From NCBI GenBank assembly GCA_964554715.1, contig CAZKPU010000086.1, forward strand, positions 1 to 9,737: 9,737 bases of DNA, given 5' to 3'. Positions 1 to 6,875 of this stretch are shown here, piece by piece (the first letter of the stretch is position 1; every line of letters begins with the position of its first letter). A program made the translations under genes and the position numbers. Below the pieces are notes generated by a model. It searched no databases. It saw only the letters and a list, made by a program, of their open reading frames with translations, and was not told the origin of the DNA. The stretch comes from RXOA01 sp964554715. Its GTDB lineage: Bacteria; Bipolaricaulota; Bipolaricaulia; UBA7950; UBA9294.

Positions 1-649
1 GGATTGCAGCGATCAGCCATGCGGCGCCGGCGGCACACAAGATCTGCATCACGTTTGCGGAGATCGGGGACGTTCCACCGGCCAGACCCTGCTTCGACAA
101 CACGTAGCGGCTTGCTTGGGCCGCCGCGGCCGCGATGGCGAACAGGAGTCCGATCTTCACGCTACGGGTTCGCTCCCCCGCTTTGTCGTCTGCTTCATCC
201 GAGGATCCGGCAGAGGGTCGCCGGCCGAGTACGATCAAGATGCCAAGGATCACAGCGCCCACGGCAACCACCTGCCACGCCGACAGCTTCTCCCCGAGGG
301 TGATCCATGCGATGGCGGCGCTGAACACCGGGACAAGCGCCATTACCAGCGATGTTCGATGCGCTCCCAGCCGGCGCAGTGCGGAGAAAAGGAGCGTATC
401 CGAGACGGTGAATCCAACGACACCGGATGCCGCAAGCCATGCCCATGTACCGAGATCTGCACGCGGCAGCGGTGTTCCGTAGACGGCGGTGTGTGTGATG
501 AACAGCAGTCCCAGTGCGACAAGAAGCCTCATCCGGTTGAGCGCCGACGCGCCGTAGCGGTGAACGGCGATCGAGAATAGAACGTACGTTGCCGACCAGG
601 AGAGCGCGGTGGCGAGGGCAACCGCTTCCGCCGCTCGAATCGATAGCAT
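1..649 (-). CDS. EamA/DMT-superfamily transporter, C-terminus cut by window edge
   Basis: Inner-membrane permease of the drug/metabolite transporter type; substrate unknown. The visible 216 residues begin MLSIRAAEAV and show alternating hydrophobic helices. The classic first EamA-domain end is present (LVPVFSAAIAWITLGE, about residues 101-120). A charged cytoplasmic linker (about 143-165) follows, then the opening helices of a second EamA copy. Full members have about 300 residues and ten helices, so about 80-90 residues lie beyond the left edge. The start at 649 fits an AGGA motif that overlaps the tryptophanase stop codon, 6 bases from the ATG. The gene lies 8 bases after tryptophanase on the same strand, so it is almost certainly co-transcribed and coupled. 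Context suggests tryptophan uptake or export of indole or another product, but that is inference. Family assignment is firm; substrate is not. Confidence 0.9.
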   Translation of the reverse strand, partial: MLSIRAAEAVALATALSWSATYVLFSIAVHRYGASALNRMRLLVALGLLFITHTAVYGTPLPRADLGTWAWLAASGVVGFTVSDTLLFSALRRLGAHRTSLVMALVPVFSAAIAWITLGEKLSAWQVVAVGAVILGILIVLGRRPSAGSSDEADDKAGERTRSVKIGLLFAIAAAAAQASRYVLSKQGLAGGTSPISANVMQILCAAGAAWLIAAI

Positions 650-657
650 CCTCTGTC

Positions 658-2049
658 CTAGCCGCCGGTCAGCGGCTCGAAGGCGGCGATGAAGTGTCGG
701 AGAGGCCCGGTCCCGCTGACGATCCGGTACCCGCCGAGCGAGTCCGCTCGAGCGATCACCGTGGCGGCCGCTTCGACGATGGCATCGAAGTGCTCGCGCG
801 TGTACATGCGCCGGGGGACGGCGAGACGAACCAGCTCCAGCGGGGCAAGGACTTCTCGCCCTTGCTCGTCGGTGTGGGCAAACATGACACTGCCGATCTC
901 CACGGTTCGGATGCCTGCTTCGAGATACAGCTCCACGGAGAGCGACTGCCCGGGGAACTCGCGCTGAGGAATGTGAGGAAGCGCTGCGTGGGCATCGATG
1001 TAGACGGCGTGTCCGCCGATCGGAAGCAACACGGGGATCCCGGCGCCGCGGAGCGCATCGCCCAGGTAGCGCACTTGACCGATCCGGTCTTCGAGGTAGG
1101 CGAGATCGAGCGCTTCGTACAGTCCGACGGCGAGCGCGTCCAGATCTCGTCCGGCGAGCCCGCCGTAGGTCGGGAACCCCTCCATGAGAATCAGGCGCTC
1201 ACGGGCCTTGTCGAACCATTCGTCATCGTTCATGGCAACGATTCCGCCGATGTTCGTCAGGCCGTCTTTCTTGGCGCTCATCGTCATTCCGTCGGCAAGG
1301 GCGAACATCTCGCGGGCGATGTCGATCGGCGAATTCTGCTCATAGCCGGCCTCGCGTTTGCGGATGAAGTAGGCGTTCTCGGCGTAGCGGCATGCATCGA
1401 GGAACAGCGGGAGTCCATGTTCGTGGGCGATTTCCGAAACCTCGCGGAGGTTTGCCAGCGAGACGGGCTGCCCGCCGCCGCTGTTGTTCGTGATCGTCAT
1501 CATCACCATCGGGATCCGCTCGGTTCCGATCTCGGCGATGAGCCGGCGAAGCTTTGCCGGATCCATGTTGCCCTTGAACGGAAGATCGAGTGTCGGATCG
1601 TTGGCTTCGTCGATCACGAGGTTGAGCGGCTCCGCTCCGTTGGCGAGGACGTTGGCCCGGGTGGTGTCGAAATGCATGTTGCTGGGCACGACATCCCCCG
1701 GCTTCAGAACGGCGGAGAACAGAACGTTTTCCGCTGCACGCCCCTGGTGTGTCGGGAGGATGTGGCGGAAACCGAAGATGTCGGTGGCGGCGTCGAGGAA
1801 CCGCTGGAAGCTTCGGCTGCCGGCGTACGACTCGTCCCCCCGCATCATCGCCGCCCATTGCTCTTGGCTCATGGCGCCGGTACCGGAATCGGTCAGCAGG
1901 TCAATATACACATCCTGTGCTTGAAGCTGGAACAGGTTGTAGCCTGCTTCGCGGATCCGTTGCTCTCGTTCACCTCGGGTGAGGCATGCAATCGGTTCGA
2001 TGACCTTAATGCGATATGGCTTGAACGGCGTTCTCCTCGGCTGATCCAC
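658..2049 (-). CDS. tnaA: Tryptophanase (L-tryptophan indole-lyase)
   Basis: Cytoplasmic PLP enzyme splitting L-tryptophan into indole, pyruvate and ammonia. It has 463 residues from the GTG at 2049, matching the family (E. coli 471). That start has a perfect AAGGAGG (2056-2062) 6 bases upstream. An in-frame ATG at 2073 and still longer starts have no SD. The PLP-lysine motif is SAKKD (258-262, K261), preceded by FLDACR (216-221). The fold-type I beta-eliminating lyase pattern is clear (GGGQPVS, GFPTYGGLAGRD, GGHAVYIDA). Two sites separate tryptophanase from tyrosine phenol-lyase. The phenol-binding Arg (ERG in phenol-lyase) is Ile here (EIGS, 384-387), and the C-terminal LRH (450-452) carries the His typical of tryptophanase where phenol-lyase has Phe. 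It heads a two-gene unit with the DMT transporter. A tyrosine phenol-lyase or relaxed relative is possible but less likely. Confidence 0.92.
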   Translation of the reverse strand: MDQPRRTPFKPYRIKVIEPIACLTRGEREQRIREAGYNLFQLQAQDVYIDLLTDSGTGAMSQEQWAAMMRGDESYAGSRSFQRFLDAATDIFGFRHILPTHQGRAAENVLFSAVLKPGDVVPSNMHFDTTRANVLANGAEPLNLVIDEANDPTLDLPFKGNMDPAKLRRLIAEIGTERIPMVMMTITNNSGGGQPVSLANLREVSEIAHEHGLPLFLDACRYAENAYFIRKREAGYEQNSPIDIAREMFALADGMTMSAKKDGLTNIGGIVAMNDDEWFDKARERLILMEGFPTYGGLAGRDLDALAVGLYEALDLAYLEDRIGQVRYLGDALRGAGIPVLLPIGGHAVYIDAHAALPHIPQREFPGQSLSVELYLEAGIRTVEIGSVMFAHTDEQGREVLAPLELVRLAVPRRMYTREHFDAIVEAAATVIARADSLGGYRIVSGTGPLRHFIAAFEPLTGG

Positions 2050-2119
2050 CCGGCGCCTCCTTGTGTCGATCATTGGAATGCCCGTTTGCCTGCAGAGCGA
2101 GAGTTGGGCTCGGCGGAAG

Positions 2120-2148
2120 ATGGTAGGCGATGAGAACAGGTGTGGCAA
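2120..2148 (-). promoter_or_regulatory. Probable tnaA promoter
   Basis: On the minus strand, TTGCCA (2143-2148, 5/6 to the -35 consensus) is followed after exactly 17 bases by TACCAT (2120-2125, 4/6 to the -10 consensus). The predicted start near 2113 gives a leader of about 64 bases before the GTG. The -35 lies in a short dyad, TGTGG-caa-CCACA (2141-2153), which could bind a regulator. The leader contains no separate tryptophan-coding leader peptide of the TnaC kind. Confidence 0.5.
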
Positions 2149-2159
2149 CCACAACAGGG

Positions 2160-2189
2160 TTGACGACGAGTAGTCGTTCGCGCCACAAT
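2160..2189 (+). promoter_or_regulatory. Possible promoter of the HEAT-repeat gene
   Basis: TTGACG (2160-2165) and CACAAT (2184-2189) are separated by 18 bases. The spacer holds the dyad ACGAC-gagta-GTCGT (2163-2177). The predicted start near 2196 would leave only about 9 bases before the ATG at 2205 and cut into the SD, which argues against this exact placement. Confidence 0.3.
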
Positions 2190-2204
2190 GTCTCCGGAGG
2201 GGGT

Positions 2205-3047
2205 ATGCACCACGCAATCGAGGAAGCAGTGGAGCTTGGTGACTTCGATGCGCTGCTCGTGAGGCTGCGAGAGGCAAACGGGAGCGAGATCCGATCGGCA
2301 GCGCAGCAGATTCTCCGCCGGAAGGACGATCATCGTGTCGTCACCGAGGCGAAGGCGCTGGCGGGACGTAAGTCTCCGAAAGCTCGTGTTCTTGCGTGCC
2401 TGTTGCTTCCATCATCCTACCCCCAGGACTACGAGGGAGCCGTGTGCGCTCTACGCGCGCTTGCCTGCGATGACGATCGCTATGTGCGGGAAGCGGCGGC
2501 GATGGCGGCGGGCAAGATCCTTCAACAGGACTTCTTCCCGATGCTGGAGGAGCTGCGAAGGTGGGTGGACGGCAAGTCGGCCTTCGGCCGCGCTGCGGCG
2601 CTGGCGGCGGCGAGTTCGGCGGCGTGTGTGTCGTGCATCGACTGGGGTGAGCCGCTTGTCCGGCTGATCGAACCGCTGCTCGAAGTTCGGGATGCCAACC
2701 TGCGACGGCGTGTGGGTCCGGGGGCGATCAGCAACGGACTGCTTGCCTACCACCGGGATATCACGTTCGAATATCTGATCAAGTGGTCCACGTCCTCGGA
2801 TGCACAGGTGTTGTGGAACGTCGCGATGTCGTTTTCCGGCCCGAGTGCTGCGCCGATCGCCAAGAAGGCGCTGATCATCCTTCGCCGTTTGGCGGTCGAC
2901 CCTCGGCGCTTCGTGTGGCGAGCGACAGCTTCGGCGATGTGGCAATTGGGCAGGCATAGCCCGGATCTTGTCCGCAGCGAGTTGTCTCGCTGGCTGGAGG
3001 ATGAAGACCGCGTCGATGTCGCGCGGCACGCACTTCAGCATCTGTAG
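2205..3047 (+). CDS. HEAT-repeat-like all-helical protein, function unknown
   Basis: A 280-residue, probably cytoplasmic protein with no signal peptide. The ATG at 2205 is chosen because GGAGGGGG lies just upstream; an in-frame ATG at 2130 would add 25 low-complexity residues and has no SD. The chain is a run of amphipathic helix pairs spaced about 35-40 residues, typical of HEAT/ARM solenoids. Examples are ACDDDRYVREAAAMAAGKIL (about 87-106), a helical block at about 150-170, and VDPRRFVWRATASAMWQL (about 231-248) followed by a C-terminal repeat ending in VARHALQHL. The pattern of a helix start with Arg-Trp-Arg followed by small residues recalls DNA-alkylation-repair solenoids (AlkC/AlkD), but I cannot confirm the catalytic residues. 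A protein-binding scaffold is equally possible. It is transcribed divergently from tnaA and lies 70 bases before the SDR gene, which appears to have its own promoter. Confidence 0.75.
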   Translation: MHHAIEEAVELGDFDALLVRLREANGSEIRSAAQQILRRKDDHRVVTEAKALAGRKSPKARVLACLLLPSSYPQDYEGAVCALRALACDDDRYVREAAAMAAGKILQQDFFPMLEELRRWVDGKSAFGRAAALAAASSAACVSCIDWGEPLVRLIEPLLEVRDANLRRRVGPGAISNGLLAYHRDITFEYLIKWSTSSDAQVLWNVAMSFSGPSAAPIAKKALIILRRLAVDPRRFVWRATASAMWQLGRHSPDLVRSELSRWLEDEDRVDVARHALQHL

Positions 3048-3093
3048 CGCGTCGGGGTCCCGTCTTGAGCCGAGCGCCACTCCCGCACCTTCC

Positions 3094-3114
3094 GCCGATC
3101 CCGGTATAATCGGC
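3094..3114 (+). promoter_or_regulatory. Consensus -10 box of a leaderless promoter, inside a dyad
   Basis: A perfect TATAAT (3105-3110) ends 7 bases before the SDR start codon (3118-3120), so transcription should begin at or within a base or two of the ATG. The bases between are CGGCCCC, with no SD. A 6-base inverted repeat, GCCGAT (3094-3099) and ATCGGC (3109-3114), flanks and overlaps the box and could be an operator. No convincing -35 is visible at the usual distance. Confidence 0.65.
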
Positions 3115-3117
3115 CCC

Positions 3118-3861
3118 ATGAACGAGACGATTTGCGGTGCGGTTGTTACGGGAAGTGCCCGGGGGATCGGAGCTGCAACAGCGCGGCTTCTTGCAGCGCA
3201 AGGGTACGGGGTGTGCATCAACTACGTGACGAACAAAGCGGCTGCCGTCGCCGTCACGGAGGAGATCGTTCGCGATGGAGGGCAGGCGTTTGCGGCTTGC
3301 GCCGACGTGAGCGATCCGGAGCAGGCGAAACGGTTGGTGGAGCAGACCGCCGAGCGGTTCGGTGGAATCCGTGTTGTCGTCAACAACGCAGGAGTCTCAC
3401 AACACCGTTCTTTTGCCGAGATGACGGCAGCGGATTGGGATTTTGTCGTTCGCGTGAACCTCTCCTCGGCAGCGTACGTATCGATGGCGGCTCTGCCGTT
3501 CTTGACGAAGCAGCCATATGGCCGGATCATCAATGTCTGCTCCCTACGAGCGATGACCGGATCCGGGCACGGCGCCCACTACGCAGCGGGGAAGGCGGGC
3601 TTGATCGGATTGACCAAGTCGCTCGCGTTGGAGCTGGCGCCGGCGATCAGTGTGAACGCTGTATCTCCGGGGTACACGAACACAGACATGAACGCCGCTT
3701 CGCTTGCCACCAAGGGAGACGCGATCCGCGCCTCGATTCCCGTTCACCGGGTCGCCGAGCCAAGCGAAATCGCAGCGGTCATCGGTTTCCTCAGCTCGGA
3801 ACAGGCAGGATACATCACCGGGGAGACGATCAACGCCAACGGCGGGATCTACATGGGATAG
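3118..3861 (+). CDS. SDR-family NAD(P)-dependent oxidoreductase (FabG-like)
   Basis: Cytoplasmic 247-residue Rossmann-fold dehydrogenase/reductase of the classical short-chain type. Visible motifs are the cofactor loop TGSARGIG (11-18), the adenine-site acid in ADV (62-64), NNAG (89-92), catalytic Asn114, Ser142, and Tyr155/Lys159 in YAAGK. The C-terminal GYITGETINANGG is typical of 3-oxoacyl-ACP reductase-like members. Lys40 and the lack of an acidic residue at the end of strand 2 (INYVTNK, 34-40) hint at NADP(H), which is inference. Substrate cannot be assigned: FabG proper would normally sit among fatty-acid genes, and none are here. The ATG at 3118 is preferred over upstream in-frame codons because TGSARGIG then falls at the usual residue 11. 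A consensus -10 lies directly before it, implying a leaderless mRNA. It faces the aldo/keto reductase gene convergently, 25 bases apart, with no clear terminator between. Confidence 0.9.
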   Translation: MNETICGAVVTGSARGIGAATARLLAAQGYGVCINYVTNKAAAVAVTEEIVRDGGQAFAACADVSDPEQAKRLVEQTAERFGGIRVVVNNAGVSQHRSFAEMTAADWDFVVRVNLSSAAYVSMAALPFLTKQPYGRIINVCSLRAMTGSGHGAHYAAGKAGLIGLTKSLALELAPAISVNAVSPGYTNTDMNAASLATKGDAIRASIPVHRVAEPSEIAAVIGFLSSEQAGYITGETINANGGIYMG

Positions 3862-3886
3862 TGGACTCTTCAGTCGGCGTTCTCAC

Positions 3887-4972
3887 CTAGGCCCGTCCTT
3901 CATCCCGATCGGCTTCGCCTTGGCACAAGTTGGTGTGCATGATCGAGGCGTGACGACCGCCAGGCGCGCGCTCGAGTTCGTAGATCGGTCCTTTCAGGCC
4001 GGCTTCCTTCGAGACGGATTCAATACGCGCCAGATCCTCCTCATCGAGGGCGAACGAGAATACGCGCACGGTGTCGGCGATGTGGTCGGAACGTCGGACA
4101 CCGACGATTGCGGCGGCGACGGAAGGCTTCTGCAGGATGTACCTTGTGGCAACGGTTGCGATCGACACGTGGTGCTTGTCTGCGATCAGCCGGAGCACGC
4201 GCAGAAGACGCTGGACCGCGCTCCATCCGCCGAACTCTTCTATGATGAGGCGGTACTTCACCAAGGATCTGTTCTCCAGCGGGATCAGCGGGTCCGGCTG
4301 ATCGAGGTAGCGATCCGACAGGAACCCACCGGCGACCGTGCCGTAGCACAACAGAGAGACTCCGTGGCGTTCACATAGCGGGAGCATCGCGTGCTCGGGC
4401 CGACGATCCAGCAGCGAGAACTGCACCTGGTTGGAGACGATGGGAACGCCCGCATCGAGCAATATCTGCAGGTGGGGTGCATCGAAGTTCGTGACGCCGA
4501 TGTTGCGGATCAGCCCCTGCTGCCGCAAACGGTTGAGTGCAAGGCCCGCCTCAACGACCCCCGGGATGCGGAAGTCCCACCAATGGAGCTGGACCAGATC
4601 CAGCTGCGCGACCCCTAGCCGGATTCGGGACCGCTGGACGATCGATGCGATGTCTTCTGTCGTAAGGGTGGGAAGGCTCTGCAAATCGGGAACACACTTC
4701 GTGTGGATGTGAATCGGCACGCTTCCTCGTCCGGGCCGGCCCCGAGCGGCACAGAGACACTGCCCGAGCAGCGCCTCGACCCCGGTGTAGATGTCGGCGG
4801 AGTCAAACGTAGTCAGGCCGGCATCCATCAGCTTCTCGAACAGGTCGAAGCTGTCCGCTAGCGGGCGTTGGCTGTGCCCCTCCGATAGCTGCCAGGTTCC
4901 GTTGATGATCCGGGGCACGGCATACGTCTCCGTCAACTTGGCAGCAGGGACGAGGATCTTCTCGGCGCTCAC
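3887..4972 (-). CDS. Aldo/keto reductase
   Basis: Cytoplasmic NAD(P)H-dependent carbonyl reductase of TIM-barrel type, 361 residues. The catalytic tetrad is complete: Asp57 and Tyr62 (TFDSADIYTG), Lys92 (HTK) and His130 (LVQLHWWD). IRNIGVTNF (about 155-163), SNQVQFSLLDRR and IVGVRRSDHI (cofactor phosphate region) are also typical. A C-terminal extension of about 35 residues follows (GPIYELERAPGGRH...), longer than the common 280-320-residue members. The start is a GTG at 4972 sharing four bases (GTGA) with the stop of the upstream TIGR04076-like gene. Its SD, GGGGGAG, can fold onto the CCCC just before the GTG (GGGG-AGT-CCCC), so translation may depend on ribosomes arriving from the upstream gene. 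It is the last gene of the M24 / TIGR04076-like / reductase unit. Substrate unknown. Confidence 0.92.
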   Translation of the reverse strand: MSAEKILVPAAKLTETYAVPRIINGTWQLSEGHSQRPLADSFDLFEKLMDAGLTTFDSADIYTGVEALLGQCLCAARGRPGRGSVPIHIHTKCVPDLQSLPTLTTEDIASIVQRSRIRLGVAQLDLVQLHWWDFRIPGVVEAGLALNRLRQQGLIRNIGVTNFDAPHLQILLDAGVPIVSNQVQFSLLDRRPEHAMLPLCERHGVSLLCYGTVAGGFLSDRYLDQPDPLIPLENRSLVKYRLIIEEFGGWSAVQRLLRVLRLIADKHHVSIATVATRYILQKPSVAAAIVGVRRSDHIADTVRVFSFALDEEDLARIESVSKEAGLKGPIYELERAPGGRHASIMHTNLCQGEADRDEGRA

Positions 4973-5400
4973 GGGGACTCCCCCTGCCCACCAAGTGGAA
5001 CAACGGTGACATCCCCGTGATGGAACGTTCGCTTGCCGATCCGCCGGATGCGGAACCGTCCGCCGCAGTGAGGATCCGGGCAGGCGATTTCGGTATCCGT
5101 TGTCATCCAGTCGTTCGGGTTGGTGACCCGCTGTTTGGCCGGGAGAAGGGGGAGGATCGCCGCCAAGGGATAGATCGGAAACGTCTGCCCCGGTGGGAGG
5201 CTCAGGCTCTCCCCGCGCAGCTCGAAGTAGGAACCAACCGGGTGATCGCAGACCATCGGGCGGCCCGAACCATCTTCGACCACCTCGACACGCAGATCGT
5301 ACAACTCGAACGTATCGTCGTTCTCGGGAGCCGCTTGCGGCGGTTGCTTGTCGTTGCTTGGCGGCATCCTCGGATCGGATCGATGTTGCTGGTCAGTCAT
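4969..5400 (-). CDS. TIGR04076-like small protein of unknown function
   Basis: A 143-residue soluble protein. The first 30 residues are polar and Pro/Gln-rich, probably disordered. The core (about 33-122) shows the pattern I associate with TIGR04076: a beta strand LYDLRVEVVE, a CDHPVGSYFEL turn (51-61), a central hydrophobic helix (PLAAILPLLPAKQR, about 78-91) and ACPDPHCGGRFRIRR (107-120). Three cysteines (51, 107, 112) could bind metal, but this is not shown. The start at 5400 is preferred because GGGGAG lies just before it; an in-frame ATG at 5427 has no SD. It overlaps the aldo/keto reductase by GTGA and follows the M24 peptidase by 81 bases, with a possible own promoter in that gap. The family is uncharacterised; the coupling suggests a joint role with the reductase. 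Confidence 0.75.
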   Translation of the reverse strand: MTDQQHRSDPRMPPSNDKQPPQAAPENDDTFELYDLRVEVVEDGSGRPMVCDHPVGSYFELRGESLSLPPGQTFPIYPLAAILPLLPAKQRVTNPNDWMTTDTEIACPDPHCGGRFRIRRIGKRTFHHGDVTVVPLGGQGESP

Positions 5401-5452
5401 CTTTCTCCCCTTCCGGCCTGTCGGCATGCGTTGACGGTCCGAGACCGGAACG

Positions 5453-5479
5453 ATTCTACGTTGTCTGTCGTTATGTCTA
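5453..5479 (-). promoter_or_regulatory. Possible internal promoter before the TIGR04076-like gene
   Basis: On the minus strand, TAGACA (5474-5479, 5/6 to the -35 consensus) and TAGAAT (5453-5458, 5/6 to the -10 consensus) lie 15 bases apart, shorter than ideal, in a locally AT-richer gap. Just downstream is the dyad CGGTC-cga-GACCG (5435-5447). It would let the last two genes be expressed apart from the peptidase. Confidence 0.4.
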
Positions 5480-5481
5480 TC

Positions 5482-6666
5482 TTACAGCGGAGGGACGCAC
5501 AGCAGCTCCTGCTGAGGGCGACTGAGGAAACGACAACCGTCCCCAGTGACGACGATGTCTTCCTCCAGGCTCACCTGACCGTAGTCCTCAGTGGTGACGT
5601 ACAGCTCCAGCGTGAAGACGTTCCCTTCCTCGAGAGTGCCGTTGGGAGCATCGCCGTATCGTTCCCACAGCGGGCCGAGCAGGGTTCCGCCATCGTGTGC
5701 AACACGTCCGACCTGGTGCCCGAGCGCGTGTTGAAACGGCTGATAGCCATGTTCGGACACGACGCGGCGCGCCACCGTGTCCACTTGGTGGCCGCAGATG
5801 CCGGGCCGAACGGCTTCCGCGGCGGCGGCGATCGCACTGCGCACCGTATCGAACGCATTCGTGACCTGTTCGGGGATCCGTTCGGGAGGTCCGAAGAAGA
5901 ACATCCGCTGCAGATCGGAACAGTAATCCTCGAAGCGAACACCGAAGTCGAGGTGCAGGAGCTGCCCTTGCCGGGTGACTGCATCGGTGGGACCGAGATG
6001 GCCGAACGCCTTGTCCGGTCCGGCGTCCACGGCCGGGTTGTGATCGGCCTGCCAGGCATCTCCGACGTTGTAGGCCTTCATACGCTCGTGAACGAACCGG
6101 TGGATCGAACGCTCGCTCTGCCCGATGGCAAGCGATTCATGGAGTTCGGCGAAGATCTGCTCGGTGATCCGCACCGCACGCTCGATTCGAGAGAGTTCTT
6201 CGGGTGTCTTGCGGCCACGGAGCCGTCCGATGATCGGAGCGGCACTCACCAAGCGGGCTGCGTACGGGGTTCCTTCGAGCGAGCGTAGTAGCAACTTCTT
6301 CATTCCCGCCGTCAATCCGTCGGCGGCGACATCATCGACGCTTTCGTTGACAGCGATCGAGGCGGGATCGATCCTCGTCAATTCGGTGACAAGCGGCTCG
6401 GAGATCCCTTCCGTATACGGGACGATCCGGTCGAAGAGACCCTCGGGAACCCCGGCGGCATCGAAGTTGCCGACGATCGCCAGCTTTTCCCCCGATCGTG
6501 TGTACAGAAGCGCTGACGGCCAGACGAGATCGCCGCCGTAGATCAGCGGGAGGACGGGATCCATCATCTGCGACGTTTCGCGGACCCAGACCAGCCAGCA
6601 ATCGATGTCGGACTGCCGGAGGATGTCTGCGATCTGATCGGTTTTCTGTAGTTGCAGGCTTGCCAT
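5482..6666 (-). CDS. M24 family metallopeptidase, Xaa-Pro aminopeptidase/dipeptidase-like
   Basis: Cytoplasmic dinuclear-metal peptidase, probably acting on peptides with proline at the second position. It has 394 residues, the usual two-domain length: a creatinase-like N-domain (about 1-145) and a pita-bread catalytic domain (about 155-394). All five metal ligands can be placed: Asp240 (HLDFG), Asp251 (CSDLQRM), His317 (HALGHQVG), Glu354 (FTLELYV) and Glu368 or 369 (SLEEDIVVT). His223 in FGHLGPTD matches the substrate-site His of proline peptidases. The ATG at 6666 has a perfect AAGGAGG (6673-6679) 6 bases upstream. It is the first gene of a unit with the TIGR04076-like protein and the aldo/keto reductase. 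No signal peptide. Exact specificity (aminopeptidase P, prolidase or creatinase relative) is open. Confidence 0.92.
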   Translation of the reverse strand: MASLQLQKTDQIADILRQSDIDCWLVWVRETSQMMDPVLPLIYGGDLVWPSALLYTRSGEKLAIVGNFDAAGVPEGLFDRIVPYTEGISEPLVTELTRIDPASIAVNESVDDVAADGLTAGMKKLLLRSLEGTPYAARLVSAAPIIGRLRGRKTPEELSRIERAVRITEQIFAELHESLAIGQSERSIHRFVHERMKAYNVGDAWQADHNPAVDAGPDKAFGHLGPTDAVTRQGQLLHLDFGVRFEDYCSDLQRMFFFGPPERIPEQVTNAFDTVRSAIAAAAEAVRPGICGHQVDTVARRVVSEHGYQPFQHALGHQVGRVAHDGGTLLGPLWERYGDAPNGTLEEGNVFTLELYVTTEDYGQVSLEEDIVVTGDGCRFLSRPQQELLCVPPL

Positions 6667-6710
6667 GCGGGGCCTCCTTGGTTTCGAGTGTGGATCCTCT
6701 CAAGGGGGAG

Positions 6711-6740
6711 AGTGTAGGAGGGATGCACGCCCGCATCCAA
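6711..6740 (-). promoter_or_regulatory. Weak candidate promoter of the M24 peptidase unit
   Basis: Minus-strand TACACT (6711-6716, 4/6 to the -10 consensus) lies about 45 bases before the start codon, with TTGGAT (6735-6740, 3/6) 18 bases further upstream. The dyad GGATGC-acgccc-GCATCC (6721-6738) spans most of the spacer and touches the -35. This is the best candidate I see between the preceding terminator and the gene, but neither box is strong. Confidence 0.3.
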
Positions 6741-6794
6741 GGAGGCACTGCGGGTCCTTGCGAGAGGCCGGTTCTCATGCCCGATTCCTCGCTT

Positions 6795-6839
6795 CAAGAA
6801 AGCGCGGGACCCCTCCCTTGATCAAGGAGGATGTCCCGC
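6795..6839 (-). terminator. Rho-independent terminator of the two-gene envelope operon
   Basis: A long hairpin lies 36 bases after the stop at 6876. The outer stem GCGGGAC/GTCCCGC (6804-6810 with 6833-6839) encloses an inner stem CCTCC(C)TT/AAGGAGG (6812-6819 with 6824-6830, one bulged C) and a GATC loop, about 14 pairs in all. On the minus strand it is followed by GCTTTCTT, a short T-rich tail. Position, strength and tail all fit termination of the 8453-6876 operon before the M24 unit. Confidence 0.75.
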
Positions 6840-6875
6840 ATGCTGTCGGCAGATCTCCTGTCAGGGCGCACTCGC

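Noticed and set aside
658..2049. Tyrosine phenol-lyase as the identity of the beta-eliminating lyase
   Set aside because: The phenol-binding Arg is replaced by Ile (EIGS) and the C-terminal LRH carries the tryptophanase-type His.
589..2133. 514-codon open frame on the plus strand opposite tryptophanase
   Set aside because: Its translation has no recognisable domain, while the minus strand encodes a full tryptophanase with catalytic motifs and a perfect SD. High-GC codon usage leaves the mirror frame open.
2070..2186. 38-codon GTG frame before tnaA with a weak GGAG, reading CCGCHTC, as a possible leader peptide
   Set aside because: It contains no tryptophan, begins upstream of the likely tnaA promoter start (near 2113), and its composition is like out-of-frame sequence.
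3862..3886. GACT-cttc-AGTC hairpin as a bidirectional terminator between the SDR and the aldo/keto reductase
   Set aside because: Only four base pairs and no T-run on either strand.
5017..6288. 423-codon open frame on the plus strand opposite the M24 peptidase
   Set aside because: It runs across two minus-strand genes and their gap; the minus strand has all the M24 metal ligands.
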